This document shows, in pieces, positions 8,216 to 16,410 of a DNA stretch of 64,000 bases. Position 1 is the first letter of the stretch. Every line of letters starts with the position of its first letter. Origin of the DNA: Galbitalea sp036499165 (GTDB taxonomy: Bacteria > Actinomycetota > Actinomycetes > Actinomycetales > Microbacteriaceae); contig DASYEE010000209.1 in assembly GCA_036499165.1 (NCBI GenBank), forward strand, positions 1-64,000. Reading direction: 5' to 3'. A model generated the notes under the pieces. The model saw nothing but the letters and a program-made list of their open reading frames with translations, was not told where the DNA came from and made no database searches. The position numbers and the translations under genes are program-made.

Positions 8216-9691
8216 ATGTCACGCACGATCGATGAGCCGACCACAGGCTCTGCCCACATCGCGGAGCGCCCGCGCAGCACCACGGCGCTCGTCATCTTCC
8301 TGTCCCTCGGCGGCCTCTCGTTCGCCGTCCTCCAGTCGCTGGTCGCCCCGGCACTGTCGACGATCGGCCACGACCTGAAGGTGTCAACAAGCGATGTCAG
8401 CTGGATTCTCACGGCATATCTGTTGTCTGCCTCGGTGCTCACGCCCATTCTCGGGCGGCTCGGTGACATGGTCGGCAAGCGCCGCATCCTGATCATCGTG
8501 CTGACAATCCTTCTTGCTGGCACCCTGCTGGCGGCCGTGGCGCCGAACCTCGGTGTGCTCATCGCGGCGCGCGCGTTACAGGGCGCTGCCGGTGCCGTGC
8601 TTCCGCTGTCGATCGGCATCGTGCGAGACGAGCTGCCGCGAAACCGGGTCGGTGTCACCATCGGTCTCCTGTCCGCGATCTTCGGCGTCGGCGCAGGCGT
8701 CGGCATCGTCGCCGCTGGGCCGATCGTGCAGAACCTGTCGTGGAACTGGCTGTTCTGGTTCCCGCTCGTGCTCGTTGTCATTGCTCTTCTCGGCGTGATC
8801 TTCGGCATGAAGGAGTCGCCGGTGCGCACGCCGGGGCGGCTGGATGTCGTCGGTGCGCTCATCCTTTCGGTGTCGCTGGTATCGATCCTCCTGGCGATCA
8901 GCAACGGCGCCGAGTGGGAGTGGGGCAACTGGAAGACGGTCGGCCTGCTCGTGCTCGGCGGCATTGCGCTGATTGCGTTCGTGCTGGTCGAACTCCGGGT
9001 CAAGGAGCCGCTCGTGGATGTGCGCCTGTTCAAGATCCGCGGCGTGTGGACGGCCAACATCGTTGCGCTTGCGTTCGGTTTCGCGATGTTCGGCACATTC
9101 GTGCTCGTGCCGACCCTGCTTCAGCTCCCGACAGTCGTCGGCTACGGCTTCGGCAAGACGGTCTCCGAGGCCGGCCTGTTCCTGCTGCCGACGGTCGGCG
9201 CGATGGTCGTCTTCGGACCGGTTGCCGGCATTCTTGTCCGCAAGGTCGGGCCGAAGACCCCCATGCTCATCGGCGGCCTGTTCGTCACAGCCGCGTTCGT
9301 CGTTCCCGCGCTCGCGCACGGAGAGATCTGGCAGGTGGTGCTGTCTGGCATCTTCACTGGTGCCGGCATCGGCCTGGCCCTCGCAGCGATGTCGAACGCC
9401 ATCATCGAGAGCGTCCCCGCGACCCAGACCGGTGAGGCGATCAGCGTGAACACCATCTTCCGCTCGATCGGCAGCGCCATCGGAACGGCTGTCATCGCCG
9501 CGGTGATCACCTCCAACAGCACGCCCCAGGGTCTGCCGAAGGATGACGCGTTCACCGTCGGCTTCTGGGTGTGCGGTGCGGTGGCCGTGATCGCCGTCAT
9601 CGCAGCCGTCGCAGCTCCATCCGCTCGTCGACGTCGCGCGGAGGCGCTTGCCCTCGGCATCGACGACTTCCCTGAGGACACCGCCGAGTAG
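8216..9691 (+). CDS. MFS drug efflux transporter, DHA2 (14-TM) family
   Basis: 491 residues with about 14 membrane helices, the size of EmrB/QacA-type proton-driven multidrug exporters. The N-terminal half contains SWILTAYLLSASVLTPILG and the loop GRLGDMVGKRR (motif A, near residue 80), plus an R-A-L-Q-G-A-A-G-A motif in TM4. A GGAG lies just before the ATG. The divergent tetR gene and intervening palindrome indicate inducible control. The substrate cannot be read from sequence. The gene ends 7 bases from the convergent oxidoreductase gene. Confidence 0.92.
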   Translation: MSRTIDEPTTGSAHIAERPRSTTALVIFLSLGGLSFAVLQSLVAPALSTIGHDLKVSTSDVSWILTAYLLSASVLTPILGRLGDMVGKRRILIIVLTILLAGTLLAAVAPNLGVLIAARALQGAAGAVLPLSIGIVRDELPRNRVGVTIGLLSAIFGVGAGVGIVAAGPIVQNLSWNWLFWFPLVLVVIALLGVIFGMKESPVRTPGRLDVVGALILSVSLVSILLAISNGAEWEWGNWKTVGLLVLGGIALIAFVLVELRVKEPLVDVRLFKIRGVWTANIVALAFGFAMFGTFVLVPTLLQLPTVVGYGFGKTVSEAGLFLLPTVGAMVVFGPVAGILVRKVGPKTPMLIGGLFVTAAFVVPALAHGEIWQVVLSGIFTGAGIGLALAAMSNAIIESVPATQTGEAISVNTIFRSIGSAIGTAVIAAVITSNSTPQGLPKDDAFTVGFWVCGAVAVIAVIAAVAAPSARRRRAEALALGIDDFPEDTAE

Positions 9692-9698
9692 CCACTAC

Positions 9699-10898
9699 TC
9701 AGTGGCCGGAGCCTCGAGGAGGAGCCACCGGCGTCCTGCGGGAGTCATCGGCCGCGCTGGTCTCGACGGCGGCGAGGACGCGCTGCACGCCGAGAGCATC
9801 GGCGAAGGTCGGCTCGACCGGCTGCTCACCCGCGATCGCACGCACGAGGTCGACGACCTGGTGAGTGAACAGGTGCTCGTAGCCAAGGCCGTGGCCGACC
9901 GGCCACCACGCATCGGCATACGGATGCTGTGCCTCGGTCGCCTGGATCCGCCGGAAGCCCTGCAGGCCGGCCGGTTCGGATCCGTCGTAGTGCTCGAGCT
10001 CGTTCATCCGCTCGAAGTCGAAGGCGATCGAACCGCGGTCACCGTTCAGCTCGATGCGGTTCGCGTTGCGGCGGCCGAGCGCCATCCGCGATGCTTCGAA
10101 AACTCCGAGCGCGCCATCCGCCGTGCCCCCCGCGAAGGTCGCGGTGAAGGCGACGGCGTCGTCGACCGTGACCGGACCGCGCGCCGCATCGGCGGCCGCC
10201 ATCCCCCCGATCCCGGCTCTCGCGGAGCTTTGCGGTCGATCAGTGACGAACGTGCGCAACACCGCGGAGACATCCGCGATTGCACCGCCCGTCAGCCACT
10301 GTGCGGTGTCGATGGAGTGCGCGGCGATGTCGCCGAGGGCGCCGGAGCCGGCACGCTCGCGGTCGAGGCGCCAGGTGAGCGGCGACTCTGAGTCGCTGAG
10401 CCAGTCCTGGAGGTATTGGGCGCGCACATGGCGAATGTCGCCAAGCAGTCCGTCCGCGATCATCCGGTGCGCGAGCGCGAGTGCCGGCGTGCGGCGATAG
10501 CTGAAACCGCACATGGCGACGACGCCCGCTGCAGCAGCTGCCTCGGTCATCCTCTCGGCCTCGACAACGGTGTTCGCGAGAGGCTTCTCGCACAGTACAT
10601 GCTTGCCCGCCCCGAGCGCCGCGATCGCGATCTCGGCGTGCGTGTCGCCGGGCGTACAGATGTCGACGACGTCGACATCGCTGCGCGCGATGACCGCGCG
10701 CCAGTCGGTCGACGACTCGCCCCAGCCGAAGCGGGCCGCTGCTACCGCAGTTCTCTCGGTGTCGGTCCCGACCAGCACTCTCAGTTCAGGGGCAAGAGGC
10801 AGGTCGAAGAACCGCGCGGCGGTGCTCCAGGCCTGGGAGTGCGCGCGCCCCATGAAAGCGGTGCCGATTTGTGCGACGCGTAAGGATGTTGGTGACAT
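9699..10898 (-). CDS. Gfo/Idh/MocA-family oxidoreductase
   Basis: 399 residues. The N-terminal Rossmann fold starts RVAQIGTAFMGRAH, and the family motif CEKPLA (near residue 100) marks the nicotinamide site. The C-terminal alpha/beta domain follows. Family members are NAD(P)-dependent dehydrogenases acting mostly on sugars, inositols and related polyols; the substrate is not evident. GAAGGATG lies just upstream of the start. It is a single gene, with no sugar transporter or regulator beside it. Confidence 0.9.
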   Translation of the reverse strand: MSPTSLRVAQIGTAFMGRAHSQAWSTAARFFDLPLAPELRVLVGTDTERTAVAAARFGWGESSTDWRAVIARSDVDVVDICTPGDTHAEIAIAALGAGKHVLCEKPLANTVVEAERMTEAAAAAGVVAMCGFSYRRTPALALAHRMIADGLLGDIRHVRAQYLQDWLSDSESPLTWRLDRERAGSGALGDIAAHSIDTAQWLTGGAIADVSAVLRTFVTDRPQSSARAGIGGMAAADAARGPVTVDDAVAFTATFAGGTADGALGVFEASRMALGRRNANRIELNGDRGSIAFDFERMNELEHYDGSEPAGLQGFRRIQATEAQHPYADAWWPVGHGLGYEHLFTHQVVDLVRAIAGEQPVEPTFADALGVQRVLAAVETSAADDSRRTPVAPPRGSGH

Positions 10899-11172
10899 GT
10901 CTTCATCCTTCTCCCTTGGCGCTATCGGGTGGCGCAGCGACGCGATAGCGAGAGTTCGCGTGCGCGGTGGGGGCCGACCGGCCGAGTTGACGACCGCCCA
11001 GACGAGCTCGGCGCGTCAGTTCCTGCCTCGATCGCAACGCACACGATGCCGACCACGACGCCCCGACGGCTCAACACAATCCCCAGCTGACCGTTGACGG
11101 AATGCTCTGTCGCCGAGGTCGGGTCGACGATCAGAGTTGGATGGCCCCCACATTCGTCGGGACGAACCTCGG
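10899..11172. other. Intergenic stretch, no supported gene
   Basis: About 270 bases between the oxidoreductase start and the first palindromic repeat. A short hairpin (CGCTATCG and CGATAGCG, about 10920-10950) is visible. A leftward open frame across 10922-11197 contains a hydrophobic patch, but it has no ribosome binding site and no recognisable family; I treat it as probably non-coding. Confidence 0.35.
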
Positions 11173-11229
11173 TGAGTTGCCCCAAATGGCTGCTCAAGCG
11201 GCGCCATCAAAGCCATTTGGGGCAACTCA
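11173..11229. repeat. Palindromic element, family 1, copy 1
   Basis: Perfect 19-bp inverted repeat: TGAGTTGCCCCAAATGGCT (11173-11191) and its complement (11211-11229) around a 19-base loop. The loop shares GCTCA-GCGGCGCCA with copy 2 at 11718. It lies 23 bases beyond the stop of the small membrane-protein gene transcribed leftwards. A REP-like element or a terminator without a T-run are both possible. Confidence 0.8.
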
Positions 11230-11251
11230 GGTGGCCACCGGGAGAGCCTCG

Positions 11252-11665
11252 CTACGGCCGTCCCGCGACGAGCGTGACCAGGCCATCCAACTGCACGACG
11301 CAGGCCGCTCCGATCGGGAGAAAGATGCCGGCGGCCACGACGAAGATCACCGTGCGGGAGACCTTCCAGCCGAGCTTTCGGAACGGCGACTCCCAGACGA
11401 ACGGCAACAGGATGCTCGCAACCCCGGCTTCAGCTGCCGCCGTGACCAGGTACGGCAATCCGAGGGGGATGGCGTCATCCGGAAACTCATTGCCCACGGT
11501 CTGCACTGCCAACACCACGAACGCGGCTAGCGCACCGCCGAACGCCAGGAAGCGCAGCGCGAGCACAATCGGAAATTGCCTGCGCCGATCGGGCACACGA
11601 GGCTCGCGCGCGAGCGCAGCCTCTTCCGCTCCGCGGGCGTCGTACGGCTGTCGGGGATCACTCAC
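11252..11665 (-). CDS. Small hypothetical membrane protein
   Basis: 137 residues: a charged N-terminal stretch of about 30, then three hydrophobic segments (about 31-55, 68-92 and 105-130), so probably a three-helix membrane protein. I recognise no family. It sits alone between two copies of the same palindromic element, downstream of the ABC-2 transporter genes and in the same direction. Function unknown. Confidence 0.6.
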   Translation of the reverse strand: MSDPRQPYDARGAEEAALAREPRVPDRRRQFPIVLALRFLAFGGALAAFVVLAVQTVGNEFPDDAIPLGLPYLVTAAAEAGVASILLPFVWESPFRKLGWKVSRTVIFVVAAGIFLPIGAACVVQLDGLVTLVAGRP

Positions 11666-11717
11666 AATCGGTCAGCTTATTGCGCGCAATCGCGCCCTGC
11701 GCCGCGCCGAACTGCGG

Positions 11718-11774
11718 TGAGTTGCCCCAAAAGGCTGCTCACGCGGCGCCAAAGCAGCCATGCGGGGCAACTCA
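11718..11774. repeat. Palindromic element, family 1, copy 2
   Basis: Outer arms TGAGTTGCCCC (11718-11728) and GGGGCAACTCA (11764-11774), and inner arms GGCTGCT (11733-11739) and AGCAGCC (11753-11759), are separated by a 4-base mismatch bubble. The loop shares GCTCACGCGGCGCCA with copy 1 apart from one base. A further partial arm GGGCAACTCA follows at about 11785-11794. It lies 35 bases beyond the stop of the ABC permease gene. Confidence 0.75.
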
Positions 11775-11808
11775 GGTGAGCAGCGGGCAACTCAGTGAGC
11801 TGCGAGGG

Positions 11809-12675
11809 CTACGCGTCGCGCGTGCGCACCAGCACCGATGCCAGCACGAACGGCACGATCACCCATCCGGCGAGCACGAGGCCACCCCAAAGCGCATCCA
11901 GCTGGATGATCCCCGAGGGCAAAACCTGCTGCGCGCCAGACGCCGTGTAGGCGAAGAGCGGGCCGCCAGCTGCGCTCGGCAGGAACTGGGCGATGTTGAT
12001 CACCCAGTTCTGGTGGGTGAGCTCGCCCAGGATGCCAAGGATGATCGGCAACACCAGAATGAGCCCGAGGGCCGCAGCGATTCCACCAGCGCTGCTGCGG
12101 ATGATGGCCCCGATCGCGAGCGACATCATGCCGATCAGCGCGAGGTAGCCCGCGGCGCCGATCAGCGGCAGCAGCACGTGGATGTTACCTGGATCGGTGT
12201 GGACACCTCGCGAGCCAAGCACCAGGGACGCACTGGCGAACGAAATGGCAACCGAGACGAGACCGACGACGAATGTGACAACGCCGAATATGAGGATCTT
12301 GCCCACCAGGGCTGGGATGCGCTTGGGCACCGCGGCGAACGTCGACCGGATCATGCCAGTGCCGTATTCGCCCGTGATCATGAGCGCGCCGAGCACGGCG
12401 ACGACCAGCTCACCGAAGTTCACGCCAACGGTCGCGGCCGACACCCCGGCCGCCCGTCCTGCATCTCCCGCCAGGCCGCCGTTCGGCACCCCTTCGAGCC
12501 CCGCGACCAGAAGGGCCAACCCGACCGTCACCACGATGGCGATGAGATAGCACCACGCAGTCGAGCGCAGGCTGCGCAGCTTGATCCATTCAGAACGAAG
12601 GATGCCGCCGAAGCTCAACTGGCTGAGATGCGTCGCCGGGGTCGGGACTGCGGGGGCTGCTGTGGTGGCGCTCAT
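11809..12675 (-). CDS. ABC-2 type transporter permease
   Basis: 288 residues. A cytoplasmic N-terminus (LRSEWIKLRSLRSTAW, typical of ABC-2 permeases) is followed by six hydrophobic segments, with a long loop after the first that holds the conserved region TGEYGTGMIRSTFAAVP. The start overlaps the stop of the ATPase gene by 4 bases (ATGA), so the two form one exporter with half-size subunits. The substrate is unknown; such pairs often export antibiotics, peptides or lipids. Confidence 0.88.
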   Translation of the reverse strand: MSATTAAPAVPTPATHLSQLSFGGILRSEWIKLRSLRSTAWCYLIAIVVTVGLALLVAGLEGVPNGGLAGDAGRAAGVSAATVGVNFGELVVAVLGALMITGEYGTGMIRSTFAAVPKRIPALVGKILIFGVVTFVVGLVSVAISFASASLVLGSRGVHTDPGNIHVLLPLIGAAGYLALIGMMSLAIGAIIRSSAGGIAAALGLILVLPIILGILGELTHQNWVINIAQFLPSAAGGPLFAYTASGAQQVLPSGIIQLDALWGGLVLAGWVIVPFVLASVLVRTRDA

Positions 12676-13595
12676 GCTGCCGTCTCCTCATCGCTCGAAC
12701 GGTATTCGACGTCTTCTTTGGTGAGCTCGAGATATGCATCCTCAAGCGAACTCGCCACGGGAGTGAGCTCGTGCAGGATCACGCCTGCCCGAGCGGCCAA
12801 CTCGCCGACGTGTGCCGCGGTGATACCGCTGATCTCGAGAAGCGCCGGATCGGCGGGCGTCCGTGCGACGTGCTCTCCGCCGAGGAGGGCCGCGAGGCGC
12901 TCTGAGTCTGGCGTGCGGACGCGGACTACGCCGCTTCCCGTGGCCTGCGACAGGATGCTCGACACCGGGGCATCCGCAATGATGCGGCCGCGACCGAGCA
13001 CGATGATGTGGTCTGCCGTCTGCGCCATCTCACTCATCAGGTGCGACGAGAGGAAGACCGTGCGGCCCTGACCCGCGAGATGGCGCACGAGGTTGCGCAC
13101 CCAGATGACGCCCTCGGGGTCGAGGCCGTTGACGGGCTCGTCGAGGATGAGCGTTGCGGGATCGCCGAGGAGTGCCGCGGCAATTCCGAGCCGCTGCCCC
13201 ATGCCGAGCGAGAAGGCTCCAACACGTTTGCGAGCGACCGAATCGAGGCCGGCCATGCTGATGACCTCGTCGACACGCTTCGACCCGATGCCGTGGGTTG
13301 CCGCCAACGCGAGCAGGTGATTGCGGGCGCTGCGCCCCGTGTGGACGGCCTTCGCATCCAGCAGGATTCCCACTTCGCGCAGCGGCGCGTGGTGCTCCGC
13401 ATATGGCTTGCCGTTGACCGTGACGCTGCCCGCAGTCGCGCGATCGAGACCCGCGATGAGCCGCATGGTCGTCGACTTGCCCGCGCCGTTGGGCCCGAGG
13501 AACCCGGTTACGAGACCCGGCCGGACCTCGAAACTGATGGCGTCGACCGCCTTTTTCTGCCCGTACTGCTTCGTCAATCCGACGGCCTGAATCAT
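12672..13595 (-). CDS. ABC transporter ATP-binding protein (ABC-2 exporter)
   Basis: 307 residues from the ATG at 13595 (MIQAVGLTKQYG), chosen for the AGGGGA just upstream; the frame continues to 13706 but without a good start. Walker A is LGPNGAGKSTT (near residue 38), the signature is FSLGMGQRLGI, and Walker B is ATLILDEPVNGLDPEG. The C-terminal 90 residues are the extra domain common in drug and lantibiotic exporters. It supplies ATP hydrolysis for the permease encoded directly downstream. Confidence 0.92.
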   Translation of the reverse strand: MIQAVGLTKQYGQKKAVDAISFEVRPGLVTGFLGPNGAGKSTTMRLIAGLDRATAGSVTVNGKPYAEHHAPLREVGILLDAKAVHTGRSARNHLLALAATHGIGSKRVDEVISMAGLDSVARKRVGAFSLGMGQRLGIAAALLGDPATLILDEPVNGLDPEGVIWVRNLVRHLAGQGRTVFLSSHLMSEMAQTADHIIVLGRGRIIADAPVSSILSQATGSGVVRVRTPDSERLAALLGGEHVARTPADPALLEISGITAAHVGELAARAGVILHELTPVASSLEDAYLELTKEDVEYRSSDEETAA

Positions 13596-13686
13596 GTTTT
13601 CCCCTGTCGCCTCGCCAGCCAAGCCTATGTGCCGCATCCGCCGCGTTACGCAGTTCTCTGTATGCGGCAGGTGAACAGGATGCCGT

Positions 13687-14538
13687 CTAAACCCAGAACT
13701 CCGCAACGTCTGCGGCGATCATCCGTCCGATTTCAAGCCCGGCGAGAGCGGCGGGTCGGCGCACGGCGGGGTCGAGCGGGTTGCTCCCGAAGGCCGCGAC
13801 CGAAGCGTCGTCGGCGTAGATCGAGAACACCGGCGCTGGCGCGAGAGCGGCGAACTCGGCCTCGCCGACTGCGCTGCCGATCTGTGTGATCTCGGGCGAC
13901 GGCACGAGCAGCAGCACGCGGTCTGCGCCAGCGGCCAGGTCGGCGTTGCTCACGGTCCTCATGCCGCCATCCATGTATTCGTGGCCGTCGATGTGCACCG
14001 TTGGCCAAACGCCGGGCACAGCACAGGATGCCGCGACCGCCTCCACCAGGCCGACACCAGACTCACGGTCGAACACCCGGAGCTCGCCACTCTCGGCATC
14101 CACGGCGGTGATCAGCATTCGCCTCGACGGCCACGTTTTCACGGGCAGTCGCGACTCGATCACAGCGAGTCGTGTCGCCGGGGCCACAGTGTCTGCCGCG
14201 AGCGCAATCGCACCGATGCGGCGAGCGCGATCCTCGGGCGACGTCGCCTCCGCCATGGCGCGACCGAGCAGTGCCATGAACTGCGCCAGGTCGATCTCGA
14301 CGAACAACTCGCTGGAATTGTCGGTCAACTGTGCCTCGAACAGCTCGGCCAGGGCAGTGCCACCCGCGACCTGGGCCGCGACGCTCGACCCGGCGGATGT
14401 GCCGACGAACGTCGTACCTTCATCGAGAATCCGCGAGATGGCCCGGGGCTGGCGCTCCTCGATTCCGCGAAGCACCCCTATCTCCCACGCGATCCCCGCT
14501 ACGCCCCCACCGGCAAAAACCACAGCACCACTTGTCAT
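13687..14538 (-). CDS. Patatin-like phospholipase
   Basis: 283 residues from the ATG at 14538 (MTSGAVVFAGGG). The patatin features are present: an oxyanion-hole glycine cluster FAGGGVAGIAW at the N-terminus, the nucleophile elbow GTSAGS (near residue 50), and the catalytic Asp in YMDGGMRT (near 190). These Ser-Asp dyad enzymes hydrolyse acyl esters of lipids, usually in the cytoplasm. There is no obvious ribosome binding site; a TAGCGT hexamer 7 bases before the ATG fits a leaderless transcript. Confidence 0.85.
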   Translation of the reverse strand: MTSGAVVFAGGGVAGIAWEIGVLRGIEERQPRAISRILDEGTTFVGTSAGSSVAAQVAGGTALAELFEAQLTDNSSELFVEIDLAQFMALLGRAMAEATSPEDRARRIGAIALAADTVAPATRLAVIESRLPVKTWPSRRMLITAVDAESGELRVFDRESGVGLVEAVAASCAVPGVWPTVHIDGHEYMDGGMRTVSNADLAAGADRVLLLVPSPEITQIGSAVGEAEFAALAPAPVFSIYADDASVAAFGSNPLDPAVRRPAALAGLEIGRMIAADVAEFWV

Positions 14539-14665
14539 GCAGACAACGCTATGCCCGCCCACTGACCCCGGATGTACGCAGAATGCAACCATCCAGCCTC
14601 CCGGTCAGCGAGCCAACCAGCAACTATCGTTGCAACCGACCACAACCACGAGGACGGATGCTTTC

Positions 14666-15313
14666 GTGAGCGACCTCATCCCCATCCCCTCCCCCGGCGT
14701 CCCGCTTTATCGAGGCACCCCGGGCTCACCGCTCGTCGTGCTCGTGCACGACTGGTTCGGGCGGCTGCCCTCGCTCGAACGCGTCGCAGACTCATTCGCC
14801 GCGGCGGGTTTCTGGGTCGCCGTACCCGACCTCTACAACGGGGTTGCGACGACGGATCCGGTCGAGGCGGAACGCCTCATGAACGGGCTGGACGTCGGCA
14901 TAGCGTTGGCGGAGCTCGATGACATCATCACCGACGCTCGCGCTCAGGGCAGCACGCGAGTGGGCGTCGTCGGTTTCTCGATCGGCGGATGGCTGACGCT
15001 CCTGCACGCGCAGGGCGGCTCCGCGGATGCCGTGGTCGCCTACTACGCGTCGCTCGCGCCCAAGGACCACGGCGTGATCCCCTCGCCCGTCCTGCTGCAG
15101 TACGCCGAAACTGACGTCTGGGCGGACGACGAGGATCCAGACAGCTTCATCGAACGCCTGAACGAGCACGGAACACCGGTAACCCGGCACACCTACCTGG
15201 GAACAGAGCACTCGTTCGCGAACGCGTCCATCGACGAGCTGCACAACGCGCGCGCGACCGAGCTCGCGCGGGCGCGTACCGAGGCGTTCCTCGCGTCCCA
15301 CCTCTTTGACTGA
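14666..15313 (+). CDS. Dienelactone hydrolase family protein
   Basis: 215 residues from the GTG at 14666, preceded by AGGACGG. Alpha/beta hydrolase fold: oxyanion region VVLVHDWFG, nucleophile elbow GFSIGG (near residue 110), an acidic residue in AETDVWADDED, and the catalytic His in GTEHSF (near 178). Classical dienelactone hydrolases use Cys as nucleophile; here it is Ser, so the substrate probably differs. It stands alone on this strand between the patatin and DinB-like genes. Confidence 0.88.
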   Translation: MSDLIPIPSPGVPLYRGTPGSPLVVLVHDWFGRLPSLERVADSFAAAGFWVAVPDLYNGVATTDPVEAERLMNGLDVGIALAELDDIITDARAQGSTRVGVVGFSIGGWLTLLHAQGGSADAVVAYYASLAPKDHGVIPSPVLLQYAETDVWADDEDPDSFIERLNEHGTPVTRHTYLGTEHSFANASIDELHNARATELARARTEAFLASHLFD

Positions 15314-15318
15314 TCCGG

Positions 15319-15837
15319 TTAGCCCGCGACGTCCCACCGGTGGTGCTCCAGGTCGTGCAGGAGGTACTTCGACATGCTCGAGACCGTGAAGCTGGCACCA
15401 TCACTGCGGCGACCGATGCGCTGCCAGCCCGCGTCATCCACCCGGTCGAACGCGGTCGCAATAGTGGCAGCGGCATCCTCGAGCTCGGCGGCCACGACTG
15501 CGGGATCCTGCTCGTTGTACCGCTGGTCGATCGCGCTCGCGTCCTGATCCCAGTTGGGGTAGAGCGGGTCATCCGTGTCGAGCATCAGCCGGAGCCGTTC
15601 GAGGTAGACCCGGAGCACGTCGCGAACGTGGGCGGAGTACTCGAGCGCCGACCAGGTGGAGTCGTCCGGCCGCACCCGCGCATCCGGCCGCGCCAGCACC
15701 GCGGGCCACGCCGACGCATTGCGCCGAATCGCCGCAGCGATCGACGAATCAGGATGCTCGGACGAGTCGTACCCGCACTCCGCGCACGGGCGTTCGATGA
15801 CCCAGGTCCAGTTCTTGGTATCGGGAACGATCGGCAT
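15319..15837 (-). CDS. DinB-like domain protein
   Basis: 172 residues. The four-helix DinB/YfiT layout is suggested by WSALEYSAHVRDVL in the middle and HDLEHHRWDV at the C-terminus. These contain the three histidines that bind a metal in this superfamily. A short N-terminal CAECGYD motif precedes the bundle. Such proteins are often thiol-S-transferases or mycothiol-dependent enzymes in actinomycetes; the exact role here is not known. Confidence 0.75.
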   Translation of the reverse strand: MPIVPDTKNWTWVIERPCAECGYDSSEHPDSSIAAAIRRNASAWPAVLARPDARVRPDDSTWSALEYSAHVRDVLRVYLERLRLMLDTDDPLYPNWDQDASAIDQRYNEQDPAVVAAELEDAAATIATAFDRVDDAGWQRIGRRSDGASFTVSSMSKYLLHDLEHHRWDVAG

Positions 15838-15959
15838 ACTGACAAGCTTGGATGTGCGAGGCTGCCAGTGCCGTAGACATCCGGCCAGATTGCCCGAGTG
15901 GTTGTTGACCTTGTCGCAAGCTCAGCAGTGTAGAAACAGTGTGAAAAGAGGAGTAATAC

Positions 15960-16367
15960 ATGTCCAGCTCACCGAACCGGCTGCTCGGGATCATCTTCGG
16001 CGTCATTTATCTTGTCGTCGGCGTCTTCGGCTTCTTCCTGACCAGTGCAACCGCGTTCCTCGGCACGAGCGGGCCACTGTTCATCGGACTGTTCCAGGTG
16101 AACCCCCTGCAAAATCTCGGGCACGTCGTCGCCGGTGCCGCCCTGCTCATCGCCGGCCTCGCCGGTGCGCGGGGGGCCCGCGTCATCAACGGTCTCCTCG
16201 GAGCGGTCTTCCTCGTGCTCGGTATCATCGGCCTGGTCGTGGCTGGGGGCAACAACCCGCTCAACATCTTCGCGTTCAACGGCGCAGATAACGTACTGCA
16301 CTTCGCGACTGCGGTCGTGCTTCTCGCGGTCAGCATCGGCGCAGACAAATCCCCGAAAAAGGCCTAA
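15960..16367 (+). CDS. DUF4383 membrane protein
   Basis: 135 residues with four hydrophobic helices. The pattern NRLLGIIFGVIYLVVGVFGF at the start, NPLQNLGHVVAGAALL in the middle and DNVLHFATAVVLL at the end matches the DUF4383 family, whose function is unknown. AAGAGGAG precedes the ATG. It stands alone. Confidence 0.8.
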   Translation: MSSSPNRLLGIIFGVIYLVVGVFGFFLTSATAFLGTSGPLFIGLFQVNPLQNLGHVVAGAALLIAGLAGARGARVINGLLGAVFLVLGIIGLVVAGGNNPLNIFAFNGADNVLHFATAVVLLAVSIGADKSPKKA

Positions 16368-16410
16368 CCCGCTGCCGAGACTCCGCAGCAGTCGGTAAGG
16401 GGCGAGACGG

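Noticed and set aside
10922..11197. 91-codon leftward frame in the gap before the first palindrome
   Set aside because: No ribosome binding site, it runs into the palindrome arm, and no family is recognisable; kept only as a remark on the gap.
11680..13071. 463-codon rightward frame opposite the ABC transporter genes
   Set aside because: Low-complexity His/Arg/Gln-rich sequence; the opposite strand carries complete Walker and permease patterns.
15898..15959. TTGACC and TAGAAA before the DUF4383 gene as a sigma-70 promoter
   Set aside because: Spacing of 20 bases is too long for a confident call.
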